DNA from: Parafrankia discariae
GTDB lineage: Bacteria; Actinomycetota; Actinomycetes; Frankiales; Frankiaceae
Assembly (NCBI RefSeq): GCF_000373365.1
Contig: NZ_KB891137.1
Span: 70,199-134,198, forward strand
DNA: 64,000 nucleotides
Reading direction: 5' to 3'
A program made the translations under genes and the position numbers. Below, piece by piece: positions 33,807 to 42,511 of the stretch. Positions within the stretch are counted from its first letter, which is position 1. The number at the start of each line of letters is the position of its first letter. The notes under the pieces were generated by a model that saw nothing but the letters and a program-made list of their open reading frames with translations, did no database searches and was not told where the DNA came from.

Positions 33807-36521
33807 GTGCCACGAGGAACCCTGCGGATCTACCTGGGCGCCGCGCCGGGCGTCGGCAAGACCTACGCCGCGCTCGACGAGGCCCACCGCCGCGCCGACC
33901 GGGGCACCGACGTCGTCATCGGCTTCGTCGAGACGCACGGCCGCCCGCGCACGGCCGCGATGCTCGACGACCTGGAGACCGTCCCCCGGCAGATCCTGGA
34001 ATACCGGGGTGGATCGTTCACCGAGATGGACCTCGACGCCGTCCTCGCCCGACGTCCCGAGGTCGCGTTCGTCGACGAGCTGGCGCACACCAACGTCCCG
34101 GGAAGCCGGCACCCCAAGCGGTGGCACGACGTCCAGGAGCTGCTCGCCGCCGGCATCGACGTCATCTCCACCGTCAACGTCCAGCACCTGGAGTCGCTCA
34201 ACGACGTCGTGGAGACCATCACCGGCGTCCCGCAGCGCGAGACCGTGCCCGACGACGTCGTCCGCCGCGCCGACCAGGTCGAACTGGTCGACATGGCCCC
34301 GGAGGCACTGCGCCGCCGGATGGCGCACGGCAACGTCTACGGGCCGGAGAAGGTGGACGCCGCCCTCGCCAACTACTTCCGGGTCGGCAACCTCACCGCG
34401 CTGCGCGAGCTCGCCCTGCTCTGGCTGGCCGGCAAGGTCGACGACCAGCTCGACCGCTACCGCGCCGACCACGGCATCGGCAGGACGTGGGAGACCCGCG
34501 AGCGCGTCGTGGTCGCGCTCACCGGTGGCCCGGAGGGCGACACACTGATCCGCCGGGCCTGCCGGATCGCCGCCCGGGGCCGGGGCGCCGACCTGCTCGC
34601 GGTGCACGTCGCCCGCTCCGACGGGCTCACCGGCGCCGACCCGGCCGCGCTGGCCCGGCAGCGGGCGCTGGTGGAGAGCCTCGGCGGCAGCTACCACCAG
34701 GTGATCGGCGACGACGTCCCCACCGCGCTGCTCGAGTTCGCCCGGGCCGAGAACGCCACCCAGCTGGTGCTCGGCGCCAGCCGCCGCGGCCGCCTGGCCC
34801 GCATCCTGAGCCCGGGGATCGGCGCGACCACGACGACCAGGTCCGGCTCCATCGACGTCCACATGGTCACCCACCCCGAGGCGTGGGGGCACCGGCCGGC
34901 CCCGGCGGGCGGCGAGGGCGCGGCACCACGCCGCCCCGGCCGGCACGATCGGCCCGGCTGGCGCCCCCGCGGCCGGACGGCCCTGGAGCCCCGCCGGCGG
35001 ATCATCGCCACGGGGCTCACCCTGGCGCTTGTCCCGGCACTCACCGCCGGGCTCACCGCGAGCCGGGGCACGTTCAACCTGACCACGGAGATGCTCGCCT
35101 ACCTGCTCGTCACGGTCACGGTGGCGCTGGTCGGCGGGTTCGGGCCCGCGCTGCTCTGCGCCGTCGCGAGCTCACTGCTGCTCAACTACTACTTCACCGC
35201 CCCGGTCACCGAATGGACCATCGCCGACGGCGACAACGCCCTGGCCCTGCTCGGGTTCGTGCTGGTGGCCAGCCTGGTCAGCCAGGTCGTGTCCACCTCC
35301 GCCCGGCGTTACGAGCAGGCCGTGCGGGCCTCCGCCGAGGCCGCGACCCTCTCCGTGCTGGCCGGCAGCGTCCTGCGCGGCGAGGACGCGCTGCCCGCGC
35401 TCCTCGCCCGGGCCCGGGAGACGTTCGGGATGATCTCGGTGACGTTGCTCGAACGCACCGACGACGACCAGGCCGGCACGGAATGGAACCCGGTCGCGAC
35501 CACCACCGGCACGAGCGACTCCGGCGGACAGGACGCCGGCGGAGACGACGGCAGAGACGACGGCAGAGAGATCGTCGACATTCCCGTGCGTGACGACCTG
35601 CGTCTGGTCCTGACCGGACGGTCGCTGGCCGCCGCCGACCGACGGATCCTCACCGCCTTCGCCGCCCAGGCCGCCGTCGCCCTCGACCAGCACCGGCTGC
35701 GCGCGGCGGCGGCCGAGGCCGCGCCGATCGCGGCGGCGGACCGGGTCCGCACCGCGCTGCTCACCGCCGTCAGCCACGACCTGCGGACCCCACTGGCGGC
35801 GGCGAAGGCCGCGGTGAGCTGCCTGCGCGGTGTCGACATCGCCCTCACCGACGACGAGCGGGACGAGCTCCTCGCCACCGCCGACGAGTCCCTGGACAAG
35901 CTGACCCGCCTGGTCGAGAACCTGCTCGACCTGTCCCGCCTGCAGGCCGGGGCCCTGAGCGTCTTCCCCCGCCCCGTCGGGCTCGACGACATCGTCCCCC
36001 CGTCGCTCGACGAGATCGGCCCGGCCGCGAACAGCATCATCGTGCGGGTGCCCGACGACCTGCCGGACGTCCGGGCCGACCCGGCGCTGCTCGAACGGGT
36101 GATCGTCAACCTGGTCACCAACGCGCTGCGGTACGCCCCCGCCGACGCCCCACCGGTGATCACCGCGAGCACGCTCGGGGACCGAGTCGAGCTGCGCGTC
36201 GTCGACAGCGGGCCGGGCATTCCGGTGCGCCAGCGCGACTACGTCTTCCAGCCGTTCCAGCGGCTCGGCGACCGCGACAACACCACCGGGGTCGGCCTCG
36301 GCCTGGCGCTCTCCCGCGGCCTGACCGAGGCCATGGGCGGTACCCTCACCCCCGACGAGACCCCCGGCGGCGGACTGACCATGGTGCTGTCGCTGCCGGC
36401 CGCGCCCGGCTCAGCCCCGCCCGGCTCAGCCCCGCCCGGCTCAGCCGCGCTCAGCCGCGCCGACGGCTCACCCGGATCTGCTGTGGATCAGGCGGGCCGT
36501 CTCCCGGGCGATCTTCTGTAG
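33807..36521 (+). CDS. kdpD: KdpD sensor histidine kinase
   Basis: This 904-residue protein has the KdpD N-terminal domain with Walker A GAAPGVGKTYAALDEAHRR and Walker B FVDELAHTN, a universal-stress-like domain (~245-350), four transmembrane helices at ~390-490 (DUF4118), a GAF-like region and a HisKA/HATPase core with H-box AVSHDLRTPL (residue ~655), N-box VNLVTNALRYAP and GPGIP. It senses K+ limitation and turgor and phosphorylates KdpE. The GTG at 33807 gives the canonical start VPRGTLRIYLGAAPG. The C-terminus ends in three GSAPP-like repeats and an odd tail. No kdpE follows, which is unusual. Confidence 0.96.
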   Translation: MPRGTLRIYLGAAPGVGKTYAALDEAHRRADRGTDVVIGFVETHGRPRTAAMLDDLETVPRQILEYRGGSFTEMDLDAVLARRPEVAFVDELAHTNVPGSRHPKRWHDVQELLAAGIDVISTVNVQHLESLNDVVETITGVPQRETVPDDVVRRADQVELVDMAPEALRRRMAHGNVYGPEKVDAALANYFRVGNLTALRELALLWLAGKVDDQLDRYRADHGIGRTWETRERVVVALTGGPEGDTLIRRACRIAARGRGADLLAVHVARSDGLTGADPAALARQRALVESLGGSYHQVIGDDVPTALLEFARAENATQLVLGASRRGRLARILSPGIGATTTTRSGSIDVHMVTHPEAWGHRPAPAGGEGAAPRRPGRHDRPGWRPRGRTALEPRRRIIATGLTLALVPALTAGLTASRGTFNLTTEMLAYLLVTVTVALVGGFGPALLCAVASSLLLNYYFTAPVTEWTIADGDNALALLGFVLVASLVSQVVSTSARRYEQAVRASAEAATLSVLAGSVLRGEDALPALLARARETFGMISVTLLERTDDDQAGTEWNPVATTTGTSDSGGQDAGGDDGRDDGREIVDIPVRDDLRLVLTGRSLAAADRRILTAFAAQAAVALDQHRLRAAAAEAAPIAAADRVRTALLTAVSHDLRTPLAAAKAAVSCLRGVDIALTDDERDELLATADESLDKLTRLVENLLDLSRLQAGALSVFPRPVGLDDIVPPSLDEIGPAANSIIVRVPDDLPDVRADPALLERVIVNLVTNALRYAPADAPPVITASTLGDRVELRVVDSGPGIPVRQRDYVFQPFQRLGDRDNTTGVGLGLALSRGLTEAMGGTLTPDETPGGGLTMVLSLPAAPGSAPPGSAPPGSAALSRADGSPGSAVDQAGRLPGDLL

Positions 36522-36605
36522 CGACTCCTCGGGCAGCGAGCCGTCCAGCCTGGGCCGGACCGGGCGCGGCGGGCGCAGCGCGGCGTGCGGCACCGCGAGG
36601 GCGAT
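36468..36605 (-). pseudogene. Possible C-terminal gene remnant antisense to kdpD end
   Basis: A minus-strand frame ending at 36468 reads ALAVPHAALRPPRPVRP and then LDGSLPEESLQKIARETARL before the stop. The second half looks protein-like, with helical heptads and normal codon bias, but there is no start or recognisable upstream domain. It overlaps the last 54 bp of kdpD, whose own C-terminus is non-canonical there. One of the two ends is probably a junction of an old deletion. Function unknown. Confidence 0.3.
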
Positions 36606-36610
36606 GTCAA

Positions 36611-36642
36611 GTGGCCGTCGAGAAAGCTTTCTCGACGGCCAC
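36611..36642. repeat. Perfect 32-bp palindrome
   Basis: 16-bp arms meet without a spacer (GTGGCCGTCGAGAAAG / CTTTCTCGACGGCCAC). It lies between kdpD and the P450, about 40 bp before the P450 start. It may be a cruciform-type operator, or a hairpin terminator for kdpD. The centre AAGCTT has no loop, which disfavours a simple RNA hairpin. Confidence 0.93.
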
Positions 36643-36682
36643 CCGAGGTGTGCGCGGCGGGCCGGGCGGGAACCGCAGGGGC

Positions 36683-37927
36683 GTGCCCCAGTCGACGACG
36701 TGGCCGAACGCGGTACACCGCTCACTGCCCGATCTCCTGTGCTGGCTGGACGGGCTGCGTCGGCGCGGCCAGGTCCACCGCGACGACCGGCAGCGGTGCT
36801 GGCACGTCCTCGGCCATCCGGAGGCCAACGCCGTCCTCGCGGACCACCGCTCGTTCTCCTCGGATCTGCGCGACCTGCTGCCACGGCGGGAGGACCTGGC
36901 GGAAGACGACCTTCCCGACGAGATGGAGCTGTTCCAGCGGGGCAACTTCGTCCGCCTCGACCCGCCCGAGCAGCACCGGCTGCGCGGGCTGGCCAGCCGG
37001 GCGTTCACGCCGAGAACGGTCGCCGGGCTGGCCCCGCGCATCGCCGAGGTCACCACCGAGCTGCTCGACGCGACCGGCGGGCGGACCCGTCTGGAGCTGA
37101 TCGACGACCTCGCCTACCCGCTGCCGGTCATCGTGATCGCCGAGCTTCTCGGCCTTCCCGCCGCCGACCGCCCGATGTTCCGACGCTGGGCCGACGCCCT
37201 GTTCGACCGGGAGGTCACGGACCCGGAGCAGCCGCTGACCGAGCTCGCCGCGGCGAACACCCGGACGGCCGGCCCGGTGCTGCGCGAGATGAACGCGTAT
37301 CTGCTGGACCGCATCCGGGCCTGCCGCGCCCACCCGGGCGACGATCTCATCGGCCGCCTCGTCCAGGTCGAGGCCGACGGCCAGCGGCTGGCCGACGAGG
37401 AGATCGTCGGCTTCGTGGGCCTGCTGCTGCTCGCCGGGCACATCACGACCACGGCGACCCTCGGCAACGCCGTCCTGGCGCTCGACGAGCATCCCGGCGC
37501 CGTGGCCGAGCTGCGCGCCGAGCCCGCCCTGCTCCCGGCGGCGATCGAGGAGGTCCTGCGGCTGCGGACCCCGTTCCCGCGGCTGGTGCGCCGGGCCGTC
37601 ACCGACACCCGGGTGGGCGACGAGGTCATCCCGGCCGGCGCGGTCGTGACGATCTGGCTCACGGCGGCGAACCGCGACGAGCGGGTCTTCGCCGATCCCG
37701 ACCGGTTCGACCCGCGCCGCGCGCCCAATCCGCACCTCGCCTTCGGGCACGGCGTCCACTTCTGCCTCGGTGCCCCGCTGGCGAGGCTGGAGGCGAGAAC
37801 GGCGCTGGGAATCCTGCTCGACCGATACTCCGACATCGCGGTCGCGACCGACGCCCCCGTCCGGCACCGAGACCCGTGGACGATGGTCAGCGTCAACAGC
37901 CTGCCGCTGGACGTCCACTCCCGCTGA
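36683..37927 (+). CDS. Cytochrome P450
   Basis: This 414-residue P450 has the C-helix RLDPPEQHRLRGLASRAF, the I-helix LLLAGHITTTATLGN, ExxR in EEVLRLR and the heme loop FGHGVHFCLGAPLARLEAR with the cysteine thiolate. The I-helix carries AGHITT instead of AGxET, a known natural variant that can mark a changed proton-delivery network. GTG 36683 is chosen as start; in-frame GTGs further up lie in the palindrome. A second P450 and an SDR follow on the same strand after a 260-bp gap. No ferredoxin gene is adjacent. Confidence 0.95.
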   Translation: MPQSTTWPNAVHRSLPDLLCWLDGLRRRGQVHRDDRQRCWHVLGHPEANAVLADHRSFSSDLRDLLPRREDLAEDDLPDEMELFQRGNFVRLDPPEQHRLRGLASRAFTPRTVAGLAPRIAEVTTELLDATGGRTRLELIDDLAYPLPVIVIAELLGLPAADRPMFRRWADALFDREVTDPEQPLTELAAANTRTAGPVLREMNAYLLDRIRACRAHPGDDLIGRLVQVEADGQRLADEEIVGFVGLLLLAGHITTTATLGNAVLALDEHPGAVAELRAEPALLPAAIEEVLRLRTPFPRLVRRAVTDTRVGDEVIPAGAVVTIWLTAANRDERVFADPDRFDPRRAPNPHLAFGHGVHFCLGAPLARLEARTALGILLDRYSDIAVATDAPVRHRDPWTMVSVNSLPLDVHSR

Positions 37928-38188
37928 CGCCGGGCGCCGGTCTTTCCCGCTCCCGCCGGACGAGGCGACGTCCGCGCTGGACGCGGCCGGCGCGGCCGGC
38001 GCGGCCACGCCGCGCGGGACACCTTCGTCGCCATTCCGCGGACCTGCGGCTTCAACGCCTGACCGGGCCTTCCACGGATACACCCTTGCCGCCCCGGACC
38101 GGCGTGTGTTAGACATCTGCCCAAGACGTTTGAGCGACTGCCAAAACATCGTGTGCCGTCCGCTCCCACGCTTCAGAAGGGGCGCAGG

Positions 38189-39475
38189 TTGACCGACTGG
38201 ACGACGACCGACTTCTTCAACGACGAGTCACTCGCCGAAGACCCGTACCCTTATTTCGACGAACTGCGCTCGGTGTGCCCGGTGCTGCCTTTACCTCATC
38301 TCGGGGTGGTGGCGGTCACCGGTTACGACGAGGCGCACGAAGTTTACCGTGACGTGGAGACTTTCTCGTCCTGCAACTCGGTCGTGGGCCCGTTCGCGAC
38401 ATTTCCCGTCCCGTTGGAGGGCGACGAGGTCGGGGCCATCATCGACCGCCATCGGGATCAGCTGCCGATGAACGAGCACATGGTCACGATGGACCCTCCG
38501 ATGCACACCCGCGAGCGGGCGCTGGTCATGCGCATGCTCACCCCGAAACGGTTACAGGAGAACGAGGCCTTCATCTGGCAGCTGGCCGACCGCCAGCTCG
38601 ACGAGTTCATCGCGGACGGCCGCTGCGAGTTCATCCGGGCGTACGCGCAGCCCTTCTCCATGCTGGCGGTGGCCGATGTCCTGGGCGTTCCGGAATCCGA
38701 TCACCAGCGGTTCCGTGAGGGGTTCGGGCTGGCCGTCAGCCCCGGCCAGATCGGCGCCGGCGATCAGCCCGAGGACGAGCTGAACGCGCTCGGCTGGCTC
38801 GACGCCTGGTTCGCCCGCTACATCGAGAGCCGGCGGCGCGAACCGCGCAGCGACGTGCTGACCCAGATGGCGGCGGCCACCTACCCGGACGGGACGACCC
38901 CCGAGGTCACCGCCGTGGTGCGGGCGGCCACCTTCCTGTTCGCCGCCGGGCAGGAGACGACGGCGCGCCTGCTCGGCGCCGCGCTGAAGTTCATCGCGCA
39001 GGACCCGGCCCTGCAGGAGGAGATCCGGGCGCACCGTGAGCGCATCCCGGACCTCATCGAGGAGACGCTGCGGGTCGAGAGCCCGGTGAAGGCGGACTTC
39101 CGCCTGGCCCGGCGGACGACGACCATCGGCGACGTCGAGGTGCCGGCGGGCACCCCGGTCATGCTCCTCAACGGCGCGGCCAACCGGGACCCGCGCCAGT
39201 TCGAATGCCCGGCGGAGTTCCGCGTCGACCGGCGCAACGTCCGCCAGCACATCGCCTTCGGCCGCGGGATCCACTCCTGCCCCGGCGGCCCGCTCGCCCG
39301 CGTCGAGGGCCGCATCAGCCTGGAGCGGATCCTCGACCGGACCGCGGACATCCGGATCTCCGAGGAGCACCACGGCCCGCCGGACGCCCGGCGCTTCGAC
39401 TACGAGCCGACCTGGATCCTGCGCGGGCTGACCAACCTGCACCTGGAGTTCACGCCCGTCGAGCCGGTCCGATGA
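38189..39475 (+). CDS. Cytochrome P450
   Basis: This 428-residue P450 shows the C-helix MDPPMHTRERALVMRML, I-helix LFAAGQETTARLLG, ExxR in EETLRVE and heme loop FGRGIHSCPGGPLARVEGR. The heme loop has CPGGPLAR rather than CLGxxLAR, as in CYP families acting on terpenes and steroids. The TTG at 38189 follows AGAAGGGGCGCAGG and is preferred; a GTG at 38153 adds 12 residues. Its stop overlaps the ATG of the SDR, so hydroxylation and alcohol oxidation are likely coupled. Substrate unknown. Confidence 0.95.
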   Translation: MTDWTTTDFFNDESLAEDPYPYFDELRSVCPVLPLPHLGVVAVTGYDEAHEVYRDVETFSSCNSVVGPFATFPVPLEGDEVGAIIDRHRDQLPMNEHMVTMDPPMHTRERALVMRMLTPKRLQENEAFIWQLADRQLDEFIADGRCEFIRAYAQPFSMLAVADVLGVPESDHQRFREGFGLAVSPGQIGAGDQPEDELNALGWLDAWFARYIESRRREPRSDVLTQMAAATYPDGTTPEVTAVVRAATFLFAAGQETTARLLGAALKFIAQDPALQEEIRAHRERIPDLIEETLRVESPVKADFRLARRTTTIGDVEVPAGTPVMLLNGAANRDPRQFECPAEFRVDRRNVRQHIAFGRGIHSCPGGPLARVEGRISLERILDRTADIRISEEHHGPPDARRFDYEPTWILRGLTNLHLEFTPVEPVR

Positions 39476-40212
39476 GCCGCGTCGCCGTCGTCACCGGCGG
39501 GGCGTCCGGTATCGGTCTCGGTGTGGCCCGGCTGTTGCTCGCCGACGGCCACCGCGTCGCCATCCTGGACCTCGACGCCCGGGCGGTCCGGGCGGCGGCC
39601 ACCGAGCTCGCCGCCATCGGAAAAGTGCTGGCGGTGGCGGCCGACGTCGCCGACCGAGCATCGGTCGACGCCGCCTTCGAGCAGGTCCGCGCCCAGCTCG
39701 GGCCGGTGCAGATCCTGGTCACGAGCGCCGGCGTCGAGTCCTTCGACCCGCTGCTCGACATCACCGCGGACGTCTGGAACCGCATCATCGCCGTCAATCT
39801 CACCGGGACGTTCAGCTGCGCGCAGGCCGCCGCGCCCGACATGATCGCCGCGGGCTGGGGCCGGATCGTCACGATCTCCTCGTCGAGCGCCCAGTCCGGC
39901 GCGCCGAACATGGCGCACTACACCGCGGCCAAGGGCGGCGTCATCGCGCTCACGAAATCCCTGGCTGTCGAGCTCGCCGGCCACGGCATCACCGCCAACA
40001 CCATCCCGCCGGCCATAGTCGACACTCCGATGGCCCGGCGGGGAGAGGCCAACGGCAACATCCCCGGCGTCGACCTGATCTCGACCATGGTTCCGCTCGG
40101 CCGGGCCGGCACCCCGGAGGACATCGCGGCGGCCTGTTCGTTCCTCTGCTCCGAGGGGGCCGGCTACATCACGGGTCAGGTGATCGGGGTGAACGGAGGA
40201 ATATATATTTGA
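39472..40212 (+). CDS. SDR family oxidoreductase
   Basis: This 246-residue classical SDR has TGGASGIGLGVA (cofactor motif), NxxG-equivalent TSAGVESFD, catalytic ISSSSAQ and YTAAKGG. It starts in a 4-bp overlap with the upstream P450 and is followed by a TetR gene. The C-terminal VIGVNGGIYI is typical of 3-oxoacyl-ACP reductase-like dehydrogenases. It would oxidise or reduce an alcohol/ketone made by the P450. Confidence 0.94.
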   Translation: MSRVAVVTGGASGIGLGVARLLLADGHRVAILDLDARAVRAAATELAAIGKVLAVAADVADRASVDAAFEQVRAQLGPVQILVTSAGVESFDPLLDITADVWNRIIAVNLTGTFSCAQAAAPDMIAAGWGRIVTISSSSAQSGAPNMAHYTAAKGGVIALTKSLAVELAGHGITANTIPPAIVDTPMARRGEANGNIPGVDLISTMVPLGRAGTPEDIAAACSFLCSEGAGYITGQVIGVNGGIYI

Positions 40213-40332
40213 TCCATAATGCGGGTCGGGTCGGTCCGGGGCACGTCCGGCGGCAGGTCGCTGGCGTGCCATCCGACCGGCCCGAAACACCGGGTTCGCG
40301 ACCAGCGGCCCCGGGTGGGATATGACAGGGAG

Positions 40333-40944
40333 ATGGCCAGCCAACGCCGCGCCGGTTCGGCCGCGTCGAGTACCCGCGACCAGCTGCTCGACGCGGCGGA
40401 GCAACTGATGCTGGAGGAGGGCTACGCCGCGGTCACCTCGCGTCGCGTCGGCGCTCGGGCCGGGCTCACACCCCAGCTGGTGCACTACTACTTCCGCACC
40501 ATGGACGATCTCTTCCTGGAGATCTTCCGCCGCCGCGCGGACGTCGGTCTGCAGCTCTTCCGGGAGGCACTCCAGCATCGGCCGACGCTGCGGCAGCTGT
40601 GGGACCTGCGCGACACGGGCATGACGACGCCCAGATTCAATCTCGAGTTCATGGCGCTGGCCAACCACCGCAAGGCGGTCCGGGAAGTCCTCACCGAGTA
40701 CTACCGGAGCTACCGCGATGTCCAGCTCGCCGCCTTCACGGCCGCACTGGCGGACCTCGGGGTCCCGCCGGAACGCTGCCCGCCGCTGGTCGCCCGACTG
40801 GCCATGATCGGAATTACCCAGATCATGGCGATCGACGCCGATCTGGGTGTCGAGTCCGACCCCGAAATCGTCGATGACTTCATCAGAAGACAGATCGAGG
40901 ACCTGGTCAGGCAAGGGCCGGAGCGGACCGACAGCGAAACCTAG
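40333..40944 (+). CDS. TetR family transcriptional regulator
   Basis: This 203-residue protein has an N-terminal HTH (TSRRVGARAGLTPQLVHYYF, residues ~37-56) and a C-terminal effector domain. ATG 40333 follows CAGGGAG; the frame upstream to 40219 is unlikely to be translated. It lies downstream of the SDR and two P450s and probably regulates them. The ligand is unknown. Confidence 0.93.
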   Translation: MASQRRAGSAASSTRDQLLDAAEQLMLEEGYAAVTSRRVGARAGLTPQLVHYYFRTMDDLFLEIFRRRADVGLQLFREALQHRPTLRQLWDLRDTGMTTPRFNLEFMALANHRKAVREVLTEYYRSYRDVQLAAFTAALADLGVPPERCPPLVARLAMIGITQIMAIDADLGVESDPEIVDDFIRRQIEDLVRQGPERTDSET

Positions 40945-41056
40945 CTCGTCCGCCGACGGCACCGGCGCGTCGGTACGGCGGCGACAGCGGCGGCGGTCCC
41001 GCTGCTGGTGGGGGACACCGCCGCGGGCCGTGGCGCCGCGGGCGCAGGATTGAGAC

Positions 41057-41644
41057 GTGAGCACCGATCCTGAGCAGCCGGCGGCCTCCCCGCCCGTGGT
41101 TCCCCCACAGCCCCCGCCGTTCTCCCAGCCCTCTCGGCCCTCTCAACCCGCGCAGCCTCGGCCGCGCCCGCACCCCCGGGTCCGCAACGAGCGGGCCCTG
41201 GCCGCCCGGGCGCGGACGTCCCAGGACAGGATCTCGGACGCGATCACGGCGTTCGCCGGGTCACTGCCCTTCGTCTACCTGCACGCCGCGTGGTTCACGA
41301 TCTGGATCCTGCTGAACAAGGGCGTGTTCGGGGACGCGGCCGTCTTCGACCCCTACCCGTTCGGCCTGCTCACGATGATCGTCAGCCTGGAGGCGATCTT
41401 CCTTTCCACGTTCGTGATGATCAGCCAGAACCGCCAGGCCGCGCGCGAGGACATCCGGGCCGATCTCGACTTCGAGACCAACCTCCGTTCCGAGGTCTGG
41501 TCGGTGCACATCGGCAAGGCGCTGGGCCTGGACGCGGAGGCCATCGAACGCCATGCCACCGAGGTCATCGCCGCGAGCAAGGCGGCGATCAGCCGCGGGG
41601 AGACGTCCACCCCGCAGGTCACCGCCCAGACGCCGGGTCGGTAG
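41057..41644 (+). CDS. DUF1003 membrane protein
   Basis: This 195-residue protein has a Pro-rich cytoplasmic N-terminus, then a DUF1003 domain: ISDAITAFAGSLPFVYLHAAWFTIWILLNK followed by DPYPFGLLTMIVSLEAIFLSTFVMISQNRQ. The two hydrophobic segments form transmembrane helices, and the SQNRQAARED motif is the family hallmark. The C-terminal part is charged and probably helical. The start is GTG. No biochemical role is established for DUF1003; a stress-associated membrane role has been suggested for some members. Confidence 0.93.
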   Translation: MSTDPEQPAASPPVVPPQPPPFSQPSRPSQPAQPRPRPHPRVRNERALAARARTSQDRISDAITAFAGSLPFVYLHAAWFTIWILLNKGVFGDAAVFDPYPFGLLTMIVSLEAIFLSTFVMISQNRQAAREDIRADLDFETNLRSEVWSVHIGKALGLDAEAIERHATEVIAASKAAISRGETSTPQVTAQTPGR

Positions 41645-41857
41645 CCCCTGCCCTCCACCAGCGGTGCCAGGCCGTGGGCGGCCGACCGGCACCCGATCGA
41701 CACCGATTGGCGGGTCAGCGGCTACTCAAAGCGCCAGCCATATCGTTCACCTGGCACTACTGACATTCTCCGTGCCCGTTCCCTTGCCCTGTGCGATGAT
41801 CTCGGAGTCGCGCGGAGGGATGCGCTCCCGAACTCGACGGCCGCACGACGGGAACTC

Positions 41858-41896
41858 GTTCGGCGCAGCCGGGGGAAGTTCGGCGCAGCCGGGGGA
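41858..41896 (+). repeat. 19-bp tandem duplication
   Basis: GTTCGGCGCAGCCGGGGGA occurs at 41858-41876 and 41878-41896, separated by one base. It lies immediately upstream of the GTG start of the following gene and could lengthen its leader. Confidence 0.93.
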
Positions 41897-41911
41897 CGGA
41901 GTACTTCCACT

Positions 41912-42463
41912 GTGGGCACAGTCATGACCAGCGGCAGGTGGACGCGCGTCAGCGTGGATGACCTTCCGGGCCTCACGTTCCGCCAGGAGAGCGACGGCAG
42001 GAGCGAGGTCCGCTGGGGCGAACCACTCTACGGGGGCGCCGGGAGCGGCTACGACTTCGAGGGCTGCGCCACCGACGCGCCCGTCGACGGCACGGACTTC
42101 CCGCTGGGCAGATTCACCCATCACAACCGGAGAATCCAGTTACCGACGCGCTGGCAGTTCTGGGTGTATCTCACGGTCAGCGTGTACTTCGAGGACGTGG
42201 GGATCGGGCACGACCTCACCGTGCGTTTCCGCCACGAGGAGATACCGAACCAGGGCGCGCACCCGAACGACGTGATTCCGCTCCCGAAGGTCCACGCGAA
42301 CGGCCTTGTTCACCTCGACGGGATCGAGCACCGGGTGACGATCACCGGTTTCCTGCTGGGCCAGGGGTCACGGCGCGGGCGGGTCTCCACCTTCGACGTC
42401 CCCGAGGGCAGTTCGATCAGCGCCGGGCTCCTCGCGCGCTTCGAGCGGACGGCCGAGTCATGA
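41912..42463 (+). CDS. Hypothetical protein, choice-of-anchor-K-like
   Basis: This 183-residue protein lacks signal or membrane segments. The stretch SGYDFEGCATDAPVDG, then FPLGRFTHHNRRIQLPT and a run of beta-like residues (WVYLTVSVYFEDVG), resembles the choice-of-anchor K domain, a beta-sandwich seen in surface or secreted proteins. I assign this only tentatively because the family is usually exported and this copy has no visible signal. Start could be GTG 41912 or ATG 41924. Its stop lies in the left arm of the following terminator. Function is unknown. Confidence 0.7.
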   Translation: MGTVMTSGRWTRVSVDDLPGLTFRQESDGRSEVRWGEPLYGGAGSGYDFEGCATDAPVDGTDFPLGRFTHHNRRIQLPTRWQFWVYLTVSVYFEDVGIGHDLTVRFRHEEIPNQGAHPNDVIPLPKVHANGLVHLDGIEHRVTITGFLLGQGSRRGRVSTFDVPEGSSISAGLLARFERTAES

Positions 42464-42503
42464 CCGTCCGGTCAGGGCCGACCGAGCCCTGACCGGACGG
42501 TCA
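42461..42503. terminator. Bidirectional 18-bp hairpin terminator
   Basis: A perfect 18-bp stem (42461-42478 with 42486-42503) and a 7-nt loop separate the convergent genes ending at 42463 and 42512. The TGA stop of the upstream gene is the first codon of the left arm. Confidence 0.9.
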
Positions 42504-42511
42504 TCCGACGA

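Noticed and set aside
36611..36683. P450 start inside the palindrome at GTG 36611
   Set aside because: It would add 24 residues of low-complexity sequence; GTG 36683 gives the family-typical N-terminus.
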